Positions 45,868 through 58,251 of a stretch of DNA of 64,000 bases are shown one piece after another. This stretch comes from Laguncularia racemosa (lineage: Eukaryota; Streptophyta; Magnoliopsida; Myrtales; Combretaceae): positions 1-64,000 of the forward strand of contig JBBMOL010000590.1 in assembly GCA_037954665.1 (NCBI GenBank), given 5' to 3'. The notes under the pieces were generated by a model that worked only from the letters and a program-made list of their open reading frames with translations, was not told the origin of the DNA and made no database searches. The stretch's first letter is position 1. Each line of letters starts with the position of its first letter. A program made the position numbers and the translations under genes.

Positions 45868-48800
45868 TTCCCCTCCTCTTGAAAAGGATTTGTCCTCAAA
45901 TCATCGCCTGCATCAAAAGGACTCAAATCAATAACATTAAATGTAGCACTTACTTGATACTCACCTGGTAAATCTATCTTGCATGCATTATCATTGATGC
46001 ACTCAAGAATTTGAAATGGTCCATCGCCTCTAGGAAGTAGTTTAGATCGATCCTGCATAGGAAACTGCTCTTTACACATGTGAACCCAAACCCAGTCTCC
46101 AGGTTCAAAGACAGCATGTCGACGACCCTTGTTGGCTTGTTTCACATACTGCTATGTTCTTCGCTCAATGTTTAGCCTTGCCTTCTCATGGATCTGTTTA
46201 ACAAATTCTGCTTTCTTCTTGCCATCTAGATTAACATACTCAGAAATAGGCAGAGGTGATAAATCCAAAGGTGTTAGTAGATTAAAACCATACACAATTT
46301 CAAAAGGAATAAACTTAGTAGCAGAATGCATTGTGCGATTATAGGCAAATTCAACATGCGGCAAACAATCCTCCCAATTTTTAATGTTCTTTTTAATGAC
46401 AGCCCTCAACAAAGTAGATAAAGTTCGATTTACTACCTCAGTTTGACCATCAGTCTGTGGATGACAAGTAGTAGAAAACAATAACTTAGTTCCTAACTTA
46501 GCCCACAATGTCTTCCAAAAGTTGCTCAAGAACTTAACATCTCTATCCGATACGATTGTTCTAGGCATACCATGTAATCTCACAACTTCCCTAAAGAACA
46601 AATTAACAATATATCTATTTTGTGAAAAGGAATGAAATGTGCCATTTTAGAGAATCTATCCACGACTACAAAAATAGAATCTCGACCATGTCTAGACCTA
46701 GGTAATCCTAACACAAAATCCATGGAAATATCTACCCAAGGCTCATGAGGAATGACACTAGACCCATATAACTCATCTAATATGTCATCTAAGCGAGGAA
46801 TGGGATGACGATACTTTACCGTGATGTTGTTGATGGCGCGGCAGTCAACACACATTCTTCATGACCCATCCTTCTTGGGCACCAAAATCACAGGCACTGC
46901 ACATGGACTCATGCTTTCTCTCACGTACCCCTTCTCCATTAATTCATTGACCTGCCTTTGGAGTTCCTTTATCTCCTCTGGATTGCTCCTATAAGCTGGT
47001 TTGTTTAGAATTGATGCTCCGGGTACAAGGTCAATCTGGTGCTCAATACCACAAATAGGTGGTAATCCCTTTGGAACCTCCTCAGGGAAGACATCTTCAA
47101 AGTCCTGCACAATAGACACAACCACACTAAGCAAAGAGTTAAATAGTTCGTTAGTATTCAAACAAGTTTCCTTAAAAACCAACAACAACATAGGTTGCTT
47201 CATCACTAATGCTCTCCTCACTACACTCGCTCTTGCCACACAACTCTCCTTTTGCAAGGCTGCACTCTCCTTTTCACTCACCACCAAAGTTGATCCCCCT
47301 TCAACTTGGTCTCTCACACTCTTTCCAGCCTTCCTCTCCTTTTCCTTTTGATATCGACTTTCGTTTTCCTTTTCTTTCTCACTGTTTTTTGCTCTCTCAC
47401 TCTCCCTCTGTTTTTCACTCACTTTATATTTTGCAAAAGAATGTTGTAGCTGCAACTGATCCTCATAGACCTGTTTAGGTGTTAAAGGTTTAAGATTAAA
47501 GCTTTTCCCTTGGTGAACAAGCGTATACTTGTTAGAAAAGCCATCATGAACAACCTTCCTATCAAATTGCCATGGCCTCCCCAACAACACATGACACGCT
47601 TGCATTGGCACTACATCACATAACACCTCATCCTCATACCTACCAATGCAAAAAGCAATCAAGGCTTGCTTACTCACCTTAGTCTCGCCACTATCATTCA
47701 ACCACTGCAATTTATATGGACTAGGGTGTTTAGTAGTCTTGAGTCCCAACCTCTCAACAATAAAATTACTCACCACATTAGTGCAACTTCCTCTATCAAT
47801 GATCAAACTGCAAATATGATCACCTAAATAAAATCTAGTATGAAAGATATTCTCTCGTTGCACCTCCTCTTCTTCCTTCACCTGCACATTCAAAGCTCTC
47901 TTCACTACTGCCACCAACTTCCCCATTGTAGGCTCCTCATCATCACTAATGTCCTCTAATGGAGGCATATCATCCTCTTCACTATCCCCCTCAGTCTCAT
48001 ACTCACCATCATCACGCAGAATCATAACACGCCTATTTGGACATTGACTAGCAATATGGCCTCTACCTTGGCATTTAAAACATCTAATGTCACGATTTCT
48101 AGGAGTAGAAGAATCAGGTTTACCTTGGTTACCAGGAGTAGAACCCGCTTGCCTCTGCTCTCCTTTTGGTTTGGTGGGTAAAGGCTTTTCTTCCTTCTTC
48201 CATTGGTTAGTCTTTTAGGCGGATGAACCAGCACCCGGTTGAAATCGTGTAGTACTACTACCTTTCCTCCTGTGTTGGTTCTCAACCTTTATAGCCACAT
48301 GAACCATATCTTCCAATTCTACATAATGCTGCAATTCTACGACTTTTTGAATTTCTCTATTCAATCCAGCAAGAAACCTAGCCATGGTAGCCTCTATATC
48401 CTCCTCTACATTCGCCCTAATCATCGTAACTTCCATCTCCTTGAAATACTCATCCACACTTCGGCTTCCCTGCCTAAGAGTTTGCAATTTCTTGTGTAAT
48501 TCACGATAGTAATATGCAGGCACAAACCGCTTCTTCATCACCCTCTTCATCTCTTCCCACGACTCAATAGGTGGTTCGCCATTCCTTCTTCGATTTAACA
48601 TTAGTTGATCCCACCACACTATGGCATAATTCAAAAATTCAATGGTAGCAAGTTTCACTTTCTTTCTCCTACTATAGTGGTGACAATCAAACACCATCTC
48701 TACCTTCTTCTCCCACTCTAAGTACGCCTCAGGATCATTCTTCCCTTGGAAAGGAGGAATCTTCATCTTTATACTACTTAGTTGATTATCCTCTCTATTC

Positions 48801-49111
48801 CTATCTCCTCTATCTTCCCAATCCTTAGTTCCTCTATTCCTACCACTATAACCTCTATAACTCCCGACAGAAGGTTCATCAAATTCATCATCAGACATTT
48901 CATCTCCACCCCTTTGTACTCTCCTAGAACAACTCTCCCTCTTACGCCCTTGGAAGACGTTTTTAGATTGCTCTAGTCTTTGTTCCACCATCTCATGAAT
49001 TTGTTCCATTCCCTCCTGAAACATCCTCTTCATCTCACCCCTCAACGCCTCAATCACTAACCTAGCATCAAACCTTCCCCTCTCACTTTCAGGAGAATGT
49101 TGCCTTGACAT
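45636..49111 (-). pseudogene. Gag-protease-(RT deleted)-integrase of element C, broken
   Basis: ATG at 49111 ([14 protein letters not shown]). Gag to about 48215, TAA where B has a Trp, zinc knuckle CFKCQGRGHIASQC near 48060, protease LIIDRGSCTNVV near 47800 (DRG instead of DGG), linker VFPEEVPKGLPPICGIEHQI that B has lost, VPKKDGS, TGA in place of Trp (46858), then [10 protein letters not shown] and the jump [24 protein letters not shown], the same junction as B. Integrase: [10 protein letters not shown], frameshift near 46620, [22 protein letters not shown] (all three acidic residues kept). Stop near 46149. The tail ends in GPITRTRAKRLKEALNGLI within the LTR. Confidence 0.9.
45868..45880 (-). 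promoter_or_regulatory. Polypurine tract of element C
   Basis: AAGAGGAGGGGAA on the minus strand, identical to that of element B. Confidence 0.85.
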
Positions 49112-49558
49112 CGTTCCTGCAGAAAAAGGTTAGCACGAACACAAATATATATAATTAAGCCTCACGATACACTCCTTTACGTGTTTCGCTCAAAGGATGA
49201 TATCACATAGTCACTAATGTATTCTCACAAGAAATGATGATATCAACTCACCAATTCATCTTCTCAATTCTCTTGGAACTAACCCAAACTACACCAATTC
49301 CCTTCTGTAGAATTCAAAACAACTCTAAGGCTCGAAATTTTTTCCAGTTTTTCTTTCAGATTTTTTTTTTGTTGCCTTTGTTTGTTGCTCTTGATCACGT
49401 TCCTTTTTTTTTTTTGTAAAAAAATTGAATAGTAGGTACTACACTTTCAATGGACAATTAACACTATGAAATTGAATGCGAACAATTGATATGAACGATT
49501 AGAGTTAGGGTTTTGATGTTACCTTCCTTAAACCGAACTAATGGTTTAACAAACCTAG
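49112..49558 (-). other. Leader of element C (no gene)
   Basis: Shorter than family-A leaders, with A-rich tracts on the minus strand (T-runs near 49367 and 49403) as in B. No gene. Confidence 0.65.
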
Positions 49559-49605
49559 GCTCTGATACCAAACTGACACGAAATCGGTTTGCTCTGATAC
49601 CAAAC
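49559..49605 (-). promoter_or_regulatory. Tandem primer-binding sites of element C
   Basis: Two perfect TGGTATCAGAGC sites on the minus strand, at 49602-49591 and 49570-49559, 32 bp apart, each preceded by a TxTCA-GTT LTR-end text. The 3' LTR contains the first of them, so the LTR end used was the second one. Confidence 0.9.
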
Positions 49606-50495
49606 TGATATGAACCACGCCAACGTGTGACGAAACCCAATACCAATACATTCGAAATTACTACCCAAGATGCCAAACAATCGAGTGGAAACCGCAACCC
49701 GTTGTCTATAAGTGAGACAAGAACCTTGGTATATTATGTAGACACCACAATCGGGATGAAAGACCGATTGATAAGTCGGGATGAACGCCACAGAAGAAAA
49801 TCCGATAAGTTCTAGAGTAGTTCTTTAAAGAACCAAGAGAGGAATTCTCTCCAAAGTGTTTTCAAACTTGTATGTTGTATATTTTATATTCTATCTATTC
49901 TAAACCCTAGGAGCTTTATATTAGGGTTTACAATTCGTAACAATGATGCCCCAAAACGACATAACTTCAATAAGTTGCGTAAAAATAACAAAACAATGAC
50001 TTAAAGGCCGACGACATGGGAATGAAGGCCGGCAGCCTTAGAGCCGGCATTGGAGATGTACACGACCGTGTACTTCTAGTCGTGTATCTTTCTGTGGAAA
50101 TTCTTGACAACATATACGACCGTATACTTCTAGTCGTGTATCTTTCTATGGAAATTCTTGACACCATACACGGCCGTGCCTTTGAATCGTATATACGACC
50201 ATGTATGATTCTGTGTAACCTCCAGACTCCTACACGGCCGTGCCTTGTAAAGACACACCCTCTTCAACCCGTATCCGTTATGACTTGTACAAGAGCAAGG
50301 GCATTCCTATGGTAGTTCCAATCCTTTCCAACTTAATGATTGCTCCAATCCTTTCCGACTTCATGGACATCCTTTATCAACCCATTAAGTGCTTCCTTTA
50401 ATCGTTTCGCTCGAGTTCTTGTGATCGGTCTAAGTGGCACTTCAAGAGGATCCACATTCCATCTTCTGGCTTGGCTCCCATCATGGCTCTCATTA
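49574..50495 (-). repeat. 5' LTR of element C
   Basis: 922 bp. It is longer than the 3' LTR by 51 bp because of a tandem duplication in the CCGTGTA array (about 50065-50165). Starts TAATGAGAGCC, a G-to-A change of TGATGAGAGCC. Confidence 0.9.
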
Positions 50496-50500
50496 TTTTC

Positions 50501-50764
50501 TCTCTTCACAAAACATTCTTATCAATTTTAATCTAGGGTTGTGGTGAGTGGGCTTGAATTGTTGTGCGTTACATCATCAATTCTAAGTCATTCCTAATTT
50601 CAACTAGTGTGTTACATCTAGTAAGGAATTGGGATCCTTTTATACTCTTAATTCACGTCAAATTAAGGTTCATATCAATTAGAGTTCACACCTAATTGAT
50701 TGATTATTATTCATTTGTATCTTCAATTATCATTATATACTTGAAATTGGACATTAGCATATCA
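50501..50764 (+). repeat. 3' LTR of element G, second part
   Basis: Resumes the G LTR after C and ends ATTAGCATATCA at 50764. The next bases (TTGGT, 50765-50769) belong to the Tat gene into which G inserted. Confidence 0.75.
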
Positions 50765-50981
50765 TTGGTGTTCCCCACATTCTCCAACATAAGTTTTAGT
50801 CAATATTTTTTTCTATCTTCGAAGGTACAATACACCTTAGTTGTTTACCCATAAATGAAACCCTATACAATTCATCTTCATGCATGGGATACTTTTTGGC
50901 ATTCCTTTTTACTAGTCTAGCATCAAAATTATTGGTGGGGAAAACATTATTCTTCAAGTAATCAATGTATGGGTGCTTTCA

Positions 50982-51014
50982 ATCCCAACCCCCACCTCCT
51001 CCCCCCCCCACCCC
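50982..51014 (-). repeat. G-rich low-complexity run in the Tat fragment
   Basis: Nearly pure C on the plus strand with interruptions; on the minus strand four or more G-runs of three or longer, a possible G-quadruplex. Probably slippage expansion. Confidence 0.6.
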
Positions 51015-51844
51015 ATGGCCACATAATTACATTCCTTTTCATCTGGTAGCTTAAAACATTTAGGGCAACTTGTTTGTACTTCAAATGCATCTTTGGACAT
51101 TGATAGGTAGTAGTATTCATCTTGTTGAATCTAATGATATAGTGCCGGTCCCTTTTCTCCACACCAAATTTTGTGATACTTATCTAGCTTGAGATGAGTC
51201 TCTTTCGTGTTAACACATTACGATAATGTGGCTTACCTCTTAAATACCTAAATACTCAAGCTATTACTTACTTTCTAAATTGGAACCTTTGATGCCAATG
51301 TAGCTAGTGCATTCGCATATTTGTTGATAGATCAAGTCATGCGTTCACAATGAATTGACTGAAACTTTGTCACTAGAGCTTGCACTACAACCCTATAAAG
51401 GCACTAGTGTAGTTTCTTTTAGTGAAAACTCACCATTGGCTTGTTCTATGATCAAATTGGAATCACCTCAAATACATAATCGATGAGCTCCAATCCTTTA
51501 TGTAAATATCAATCTAAGTAAAAGGGATTCATATCTAGCTTCATTATTAGTGGAATAGAAATTGAGTTTAAATGCTAATGGTATCTCTTGACCCTTTGGT
51601 GAGGTCAACACTACTCCTGCCCCCTAACCATTACTTCTAACAAATCCATTAAACTGTAGTGACCATTCACCTTCTATTTCAGCCATTAAAGAGTCTTTAT
51701 GAAATTCTATTAGAATGGTCTCTTTAACTAAGTTCTCCTATGCATTTGGAAAATGTGCCAATAGATCAGCTAATGCTTATGATTTTATGGCTTTAGGAGA
51801 CTGGACTATAATATCAAATTCTCTATAAAGCAGTAACCACTTTG

Positions 51845-51849
51845 CAATT
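51845..51849. repeat. Putative TSD CAATT left of element J
   Basis: Five bases before the TGATAGG start. The right copy lies outside the window, so it is unconfirmed. Confidence 0.4.
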
Positions 51850-52867
51850 TGATAGGAATCAAAATCCTACAAGGCCTATCATTAGGCAAGAGCTAAAGGA
51901 TTTAAAAAAGTGGCAATGAGGGTCCTCTTTGAACAAACCGATTCTAGAATTATTTATATACTAACCTCTTTTCTATTACTTATATATTGTGTATTCCAGT
52001 AAGAACACTTATAGAGCTTTACAAGGTGATAGATAAACTCAATAAGATTTAGCTTGTGCGTTATTCATGGACCCACTTAAACTGAAAATGAGTTGGACCG
52101 ACGAATTGATTTGAAGACTCGACTTTTGAAGACTATTTTTGTATTTTCTTATTTTTCTTTGAACCATTTATTTTGTAAGCTTTTGGGACATTTTATTTTA
52201 TTATATTTTGGGGATTTAGGACCTGCTACCCTTTAGTGACATAGTTGTAATTGTTTAGTCATTTTAACCCTAAAGGGAGCAAGTATAAATACTTGCTTAA
52301 GTAGGGTTTTAGAGGAGAATATACACATTTTGCTGCCCAAATTTTTGTGAGTTAAGGTTCATCCTAATTTTCATAAGACTCTTACCAATTTCTTCAAGGA
52401 ATTACAGCAAGTAGCAACTAAAGGAATTGTGAGTCATATCATTTCCTTGGTTGATTTCCTTTTTATGCTAGTGTGCAATATATAGTCTTGATTAGGATTA
52501 GTTTGTTTAGTTCTTGAGTTTCACGTCAATTTTAGGGTTAATTTCCATCATTATATTGTTTACATTTTGGTGGAATTGTATCCTATATTGCCTTGTTAAT
52601 TGCCATTCTTCATTTGCATGGAAGCTTATTCTATAAGAAGTTCACGCCAATTTTTAGTGTTGTTAGTGATTGGATTTACATTTGATATTGTGTTATGTGC
52701 TTAATCCAATTGAGCACATCATCATTTGGTGTTAAGGTTGTTTAATTTACAAATTGGATTCCAAAAGGGCTTAGGGTTCATACCATTTAGAGGGTTGTTG
52801 TCCGGATTTGATTGAGGTTGTTTCAATTGTTTGTATGTATATGCTTTAGTCAAATTAAGGCATACCA
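51850..52867 (+). repeat. 5' LTR of element J
   Basis: 1018 bp to GGCATACCA. Perfect TATA palindrome 52279-52296. An inner end GAGCACATCA at 52721 is followed by a degenerate primer-like TGGTGTTAAGGT, as in the 3' LTR of E. Confidence 0.8.
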
Positions 52868-52872
52868 TAGTT

Positions 52873-52884
52873 TGGTATTAGAGC
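52873..52884 (+). promoter_or_regulatory. Primer-binding site of element J
   Basis: TGGTATTAGAGC, one mismatch to the initiator tRNA-Met site. Confidence 0.85.
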
Positions 52885-54068
52885 ACAAGTTAAGAGAAGG
52901 GATTAGTGTTGGCTGATTTCATGATCTTCATTGTCAATTAAGGGTTTTCATTTCTTTTGATCCAAAATTTTATATGTGTTGAGGATTGAGATTGCATAAT
53001 TATCTTGTTGAGAAAGTTGAATTTGCTGCTTGTTGAAGTGAAATTTGAGGTCTAGTTGTAGCTCATTTGTTATTGAGACCACCGTGAGTGAAGGGTGTGT
53101 GTGTGTATGTGTGTATGTGTGTGTTGATTGAAGGAGTTGCAACATGGTGTCCTTGAGCTTGCCATGAGGAAGTGTAGTGTTTCTTTGTGATCATTTGTGA
53201 TCACTTGGAACAAGTGGAAATTTGAAAACAAAGAAGAGTAAATGGAGTGTTGATGATTTCGGAATTGTAGTTTCAATTTTGAAAACAAAGAAGAGTAAAT
53301 GGAGTGTTGATGATTTTGGAATTGTAGTTACCTTTTACCATTTCCAGATTTAAAGAGTGTGGAGAAAAGGAAATTATTTCAAATTCAAACACCATTTTTA
53401 AGTTAAAGAAGTTATTGTGTGATAGTTGAGTAAATGACTATTTGAATTTGAATTTGCTTCTTACTATTTATAGAAGAGGTTACATTTAAAGTGGAATTTG
53501 AATTTGTTGCTGCTTTGCTTGTAACTAGCGGTGTGAAGTGAGTTGTTGTGAGTGGCCAATTGGAGTTGTATTGTGAAGGAGTGTTGCAACGTGAAGTGTG
53601 TGTTTGTGTTAAGGTGAAGGTGCTGCACGTGAAGTAAAGTTGTGTTGAAGTTAGTGCACCATAAGTGAATTGTTGATTGTATGTGTATGTGTGGCGGTGT
53701 GAATGTGTAATGAGGGAATTTCCACTTGTGAATTTATGCATTTGTGTGTAGTGTAAGGTGTTGCACATTGTGGTTAATTGTAGTGTGAAATCGTGGCAAG
53801 TAAAGGAAGGTTTAAGTAGTAGAATTTGAATTAAAAAAAAAAATAAAGTGTGAAAGTAATTGAAACTTATTACTTAAACACTTGTTGGTTGAATTTAATT
53901 TATTAACTACTTGGAAGTATTTATTTGTGCTTCAATTATTTTACTTGACTTTATTTGAAGTGATAATAAGTATTTCTTGTATTGGTTGTGTGTGCACCGT
54001 AAGTGTGTGAGGGTATGTTGTTGTAGTCCGTATAGTGAAGTGTGTTGTTAACTTGTTAGTTAGCAACC
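52885..54068 (+). other. Leader of element J (no gene)
   Basis: Non-coding; includes a TG-rich microsatellite (53095-53125) and a tandem duplication of about 54 bp (53225-53330, GAAAACAAAGAAGAG... units). Confidence 0.65.
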
Positions 54069-55130
54069 ATGTCAAATGATGTGTATACTTCTACTACTTT
54101 AGTACATCAAGTATTGACTTCTTCTCCAACCATTGATGATGGACAAAGAGAAAATTTGTTCCATACTTCTTATAGGATATAAGGAAACTTGTGCATAATT
54201 ATTATTGATGGTGGTAGTTGTACTAATGTTGTAGCTACATCATTAGTATCGAAGTTGAAACTTGTAACTACCTCGTATCCCAAGCCTTATACATTACATT
54301 GGTTAAATGATTAGGAGTCTTTATGTGACCCAAAGGGTTAGGGTACCCTTCAGTATGGGGGATAAGTAAAGTGATGAGCTTGAATGTGATATTCTTTCTA
54401 TGTGTATATCCCATATATTGCTTGGCAGGCCATGGTTGTATGATAGGATGGTATTACATGATGGGTATAGAAATACTTATATGTTCCAATAGGATGGTAA
54501 ACGTATAGTATTGAACCTTATGTCGCCATCAGAGGTCCAGAAGATGCAAAGATAGATAAGGCAACCATCAAAGATTCTTGAGGATCATAACCACATGATC
54601 AAACCCTCAGAGAACCAAACTGTGCAGAAGCAGATATGCTAACCTTCAGAGGTTCCTGAGGCTCCTAGTTACATGAGCTAACCTATAGAGCACAAAACTT
54701 GTCAAACATAGACGTGTCAACCTTTAGAGGATCCTAAGGGTCAGAGTCAGATGAACCAACCACTAGAGGACCAAACTATTCAGAGATAGTTGTGTCCACG
54801 TTCAAAGGTTTCAGTAGACCATGAACAGTTGAGCAAACCATTAGAGGGCCATGAGGGTCAAAAACATATAGGTGAATCAAGAAAGAGGGCAACAATATTA
54901 GTGGAATGAGTTGTGATAGGAGAGTCCTTAGTGGATAAAGGACCATTATATGTGTTGTAGATGAGATATATCCTAAAAATGGAGGAGAGAAAGTAATAAC
55001 TCCCTATGGTATTTTAGATATTGGGATTTTGCAGTGATACTTCTTTAGATGGCTTGCTGGGAGTATATAGAGTCTCTATTGCATTTGATCTGTTAGATTT
55101 GAGGACAAATCTTTTTGAGGCCGGAGGAGA
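54069..55130 (+). pseudogene. Protease-repeat-tail ORF of element J, decayed
   Basis: ATG at 54069 (MSNDVYTSTTLVHQVL), then SPTIDDGQRENLFHTSYRI, TAA, IIIIDGGSCTNVVATSLVSKL: protease without Gag. A frameshift near 54330 and many stops follow. Three full 78-bp repeats at 54562-54795 and a partial fourth; then the DKGPLYVL and VFxILGFCSDTS segments and the tail FDLLDLRTNLFEAGGDD. Confidence 0.8.
54562..54860 (+). repeat. 78-bp coding minisatellite, element J
   Basis: Units start at 54562, 54640 and 54718, each exactly 78 bp and each beginning (C/T)AACC(A/T)T(C/T)A; a fourth is partial from 54796. 78 bp equals 26 codons, so copy changes keep frame. Confidence 0.85.
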
Positions 55131-55294
55131 TGATAAGAATCAAAATCCTACAAGACCTATCATTAAGGCAAGAGCCAAAGGATTTTAAATCCTGAAGATG
55201 AGGGTCCTCTTTGAACAAACCGATCCCGGAATTATTTATATACTAACCCCTTTTCTATTACTTATGTATTGTGTATTCCACCAGGTACACTTAT
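55131..55294 (+). repeat. 3' LTR of element J, first part
   Basis: Starts TGATAAGAATC after GGCCGGAGGAGA. Ends at CTTAT (55290-55294), the left target duplicate of element L; the rest lies past the right edge. Confidence 0.8.
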
Positions 55295-55650
55295 TGATGT
55301 GCCTAATTCCACTTTGAAGCATAATCAAAACACTCCAGAAAAACAAACTAAAGTCAACAACAAAACCGGTTCCAAAAAAGGCAAAAATGGCTTGAACCTA
55401 GTGAAGGTGCAATGAAATCCAAATACTCAATGTTGCAATTGTGATACCACAATAATAATCTCTTCTAACATCACACTAATCACATATAATCTTACGTGAA
55501 TAGTCCATAATTCAAAAGAAATTTCATTAGAACTCTTCCACAAGTGAAATCACGTTTTAATTCAAAGTGCAAAGGATCATATTATAAGAAGTAATTCAAA
55601 TAAAGAAGCAAATCTGCAAGAACGATCTCAATTCAACCAAGAATTTGAAA
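55295..55650 (-). repeat. 3' LTR of element L, only its 3' end
   Basis: Starts on the plus strand as TGATGTGCCTAATTCC and matches LTR 3' portions for about 350 bp, then breaks. 55651-55761 holds about 110 bp I cannot assign before the protease ORF end. Confidence 0.7.
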
Positions 55651-55761
55651 ATAATGAAGAAGCCAAATCTTCCTAACATGCTCAAGGTGAACCACAATTG
55701 CCATTAAGACAGTTTGCTTCTTCTAGGTGAACCATTGCCCTTAACATTTTCTTCTATATCT

Positions 55762-56358
55762 CTATCTACTCATCATCAGATCCTCTAAAGGTTGGTACAT
55801 CTGTGACTGACAAATTTTGTGCTTTAAGGGTTGGTTCAACTGCTCATGGCTCACTGTTGGTCTCCTAATTTGTTGCTGAACCCTTTGAACCTTTGAAGGT
55901 AACATCGGACTCAGAATAATTCGTTTTCCCTCCTTTTGGAATACATAAGTATTCTTGAAGCCATCATGTAAGACCCTCCTGTCATATAACCAAGGCCTGC
56001 TAAGCAATATATGCGATGTACACATAGGTAGAATATCACACTCAATTTCATCACAGTATTTATCCTTACATTGAAAGGTACCCTAGCTCTTTGGGTCACA
56101 TGCAAACTCCCCTAATCACTAAGCCAATGCAATTTATACGGTTTAGGATGTGGAGTAGTGATAAGTCTTAACTTCAATACTAACGATGCGGCTACTACAT
56201 TGGTACAACTGCCACCATCAACTATAAGGATACACAAATTTCCTTGTATCCTACAAGAAGTATGGAACAAGTTTTCCCTTTTGTTCTTCATCCTTATTAG
56301 TAAATGTAGTCAATGTTCGACGTAATACATTAGCATAATGAAACATTTCACTAGACAT
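55762..56358 (-). pseudogene. Protease ORF of element L, frameshifted
   Basis: ATG at 56358 (MSSEMFHYANVLRRTLTTF); an upstream ATG at 56442 gives the same hydrophobic leader as I and K. Frameshift near KGKLVPYF; protease text resumes (VDGGSCTNVV by translation near 56210), with another shift near 56070, then HILLSRPWLYDRRVLHDGF and KICQSQMYQPLEDL of the repeats. No Gag. Confidence 0.75.
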
Positions 56359-57895
56359 GACTGTGTTTAAACCCAACAACACAATAATTATCTTCACACT
56401 TCCAAGGTTCAAGTACACAGCCAAGCTACAAGTGAAGTACACTCAACTACTTTTAAGTAGATAGAATTAAATTCAACTACAAGTGTTTAAGTAACTAGTT
56501 GAATTACTTTCACACTTTAATGACTTGTTTGAATTTCAAATTTTACTACTCACTTTCCTTTTTCTTGCCTTGGTTTCTCACCACTTAAATACACAAATGG
56601 CAGCAATTAAATACATATACAATACTCAATTCACCACCACATAACTCCCCTTCTACTCACGGTCCCAATATGTTCATGCCACTAGCAACAATTATCTTTA
56701 TAACACAAACAACAATCAATGCCAAATATACACACCCTTCACTAAGTTTACAAAAACACAACATTACATACACTCTTCGTTAAGCCATGGTGCACTTTCC
56801 CCACTTTGACATAAACATCAAACCGCAACTTCAACACAAATGGTAGCCCACTTTCAAATTCAAAAGAAGTTCAATAAGTGCATAACTCTACAAATGGTAA
56901 GAGTCTTTTTTTCAAATTTAAATGATACATAATTAATTATGACTTAATGTGTATTTGGAATTTCAAATTGACCTCTTAATGTACACTTTCAATTCTGATT
57001 TCAAATTTGAAAATGACAATTGTAATTCCTCCACTTTTTTCGAAAACACACACTATACAATTCCACTTCACAATTAAAATGCCACTCTTCCATTTCATGG
57101 TTTACTATCCATACACTACACATTCACACTTTAACCTCAATGTGCAACACCTTACTCCACACAACTTCCACAAATTTACAACGCCACACACACTTACACA
57201 CACAACAAGTTACAACACCACTCACACTAAACACACACAACTTCACTAAACTTTTTTTTTTTTTTACAAACACAAATCTACACAAAAACAACCATGGTGC
57301 AACAACCTCCCTAATACAACACACACACAATATTGCAAACTATACACTTCCTTGCCACTACACAACTCCAAAGAAATCCGCAACTCATACAACAAAATAG
57401 CAACAATTCAAATTTGAAAATCAAACCACTTCACTAATTGCAACTCTTCCACAATTGGTAAGAAATGATTTTCAAATTCAAACAAACACACATTAACTCC
57501 TCCAATCTTAATGCTTGTTTTGAAAACCAAATAATTTCCAAATCCTCCACACTATTCAAATATGGAAATGCTCAATTTCTCCACTAATTTTCTGAAAACA
57601 AACAATGAAAGAATCACAATTCTCTTCCTACACAATTGCACTTCTGAAATTATATTAAAAAATGCACTATCTTTCCTCTTCCTTCACGGTGAAGTCCACA
57701 ACATAGGAGCTTCAACAAGTACTCAAAATCACTCCAATAAGCAACAAGTTTAACTTCCCAAACAAGACAACCATGCCACTTCAAGTAATCACAACAACAA
57801 TTCAATTCTACTCTTAATTTCGGAATGAAGATGTAAGAACATGAACCCTAAATTTCTGAAATTCAAAATAAAATAACCCCTTCTCACAACCTCAA
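56359..57895 (-). other. Leader of element L (no gene)
   Basis: Long minus-strand leader matching those of D and K. The plus-strand His/Thr-rich ORFs at 57007-57400 are shadows of TG-rich DNA. Confidence 0.65.
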
Positions 57896-58246
57896 GCTCT
57901 GATACCAAAAGATGATGTTCCTAAAACCAAGATTAAGCATATGCAAAACCAATTTGAAAGACAATCAAACAAGTTCAACAATTGCACAATTCCTCAATGT
58001 TTATGAACCAATTCTTAAACAATGGCATGTTCAATCTTAATTCCATGTATGATGATGCTTTGATACCAAAAGTTGATATGCTCAAAACTAAGCCCAAGCA
58101 CACAAAACCCAATTGAAAGACCAATTACACAATCAAATCAAACTAGTCCTCCAATTTGCATAAACCGTCAATCTTTATAATTCCAAATCCACAAATATGA
58201 ACATGTATGAAGATTACATATCCCATAATGATAAGCTCTGATACCA
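57896..58246 (-). promoter_or_regulatory. Array of three primer-binding sites, element L
   Basis: On the minus strand: TGGTATCAGAGC (58246-58235), TGGTATCAAAGC (58068-58057) and TGGTATCAGAGC (57907-57896). Between them are LTR-end texts (ending at 58074 and 57913). Module lengths are about 178 and 161 bp. Confidence 0.85.
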
Positions 58247-58251
58247 AAAGA
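58247..58251. repeat. TSD AAAGA left of element K
   Basis: AAAGA at 58247-58251 and 63273-63277. It is the spacer between the primer site and LTR end of L, so K landed exactly at that border. Confidence 0.9.

Larger units (their letters stand above)
44997..50495 (-). mobile_element. Element C: family-B CRM-like retrotransposon lacking RT
   Basis: 5499-bp complete element on the minus strand with two LTRs, TTTTC target duplication, primer site and purine tract. Same architecture and same RT-to-integrase deletion as element B, but with stops and a frameshift. Its LTR ends carry an extra primer site. Inserted in the 3' LTR of G. Confidence 0.95.
50765..51849 (-). pseudogene. Tat-lineage pol fragment with the second RNase H
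   Basis: Minus-strand reading gives REFDIIVQSPKAIKS, ALADLLAHFP, GVVLTSPKGQEIPLAFKLNF, NNEAEYESLL and later YANALATLASKVP: the archaeal-type RNase H that is the hallmark of the Tat/Ogre group of Ty3 elements. Further down, HPYIDYLKNNVFP and DELYRVSFMGKQLRC lead toward integrase (GECGEHQ at the G junction). Many stops. It is the host of both G (left) and J (right). A C-rich run (50982-51014) falls within it. Confidence 0.75.
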
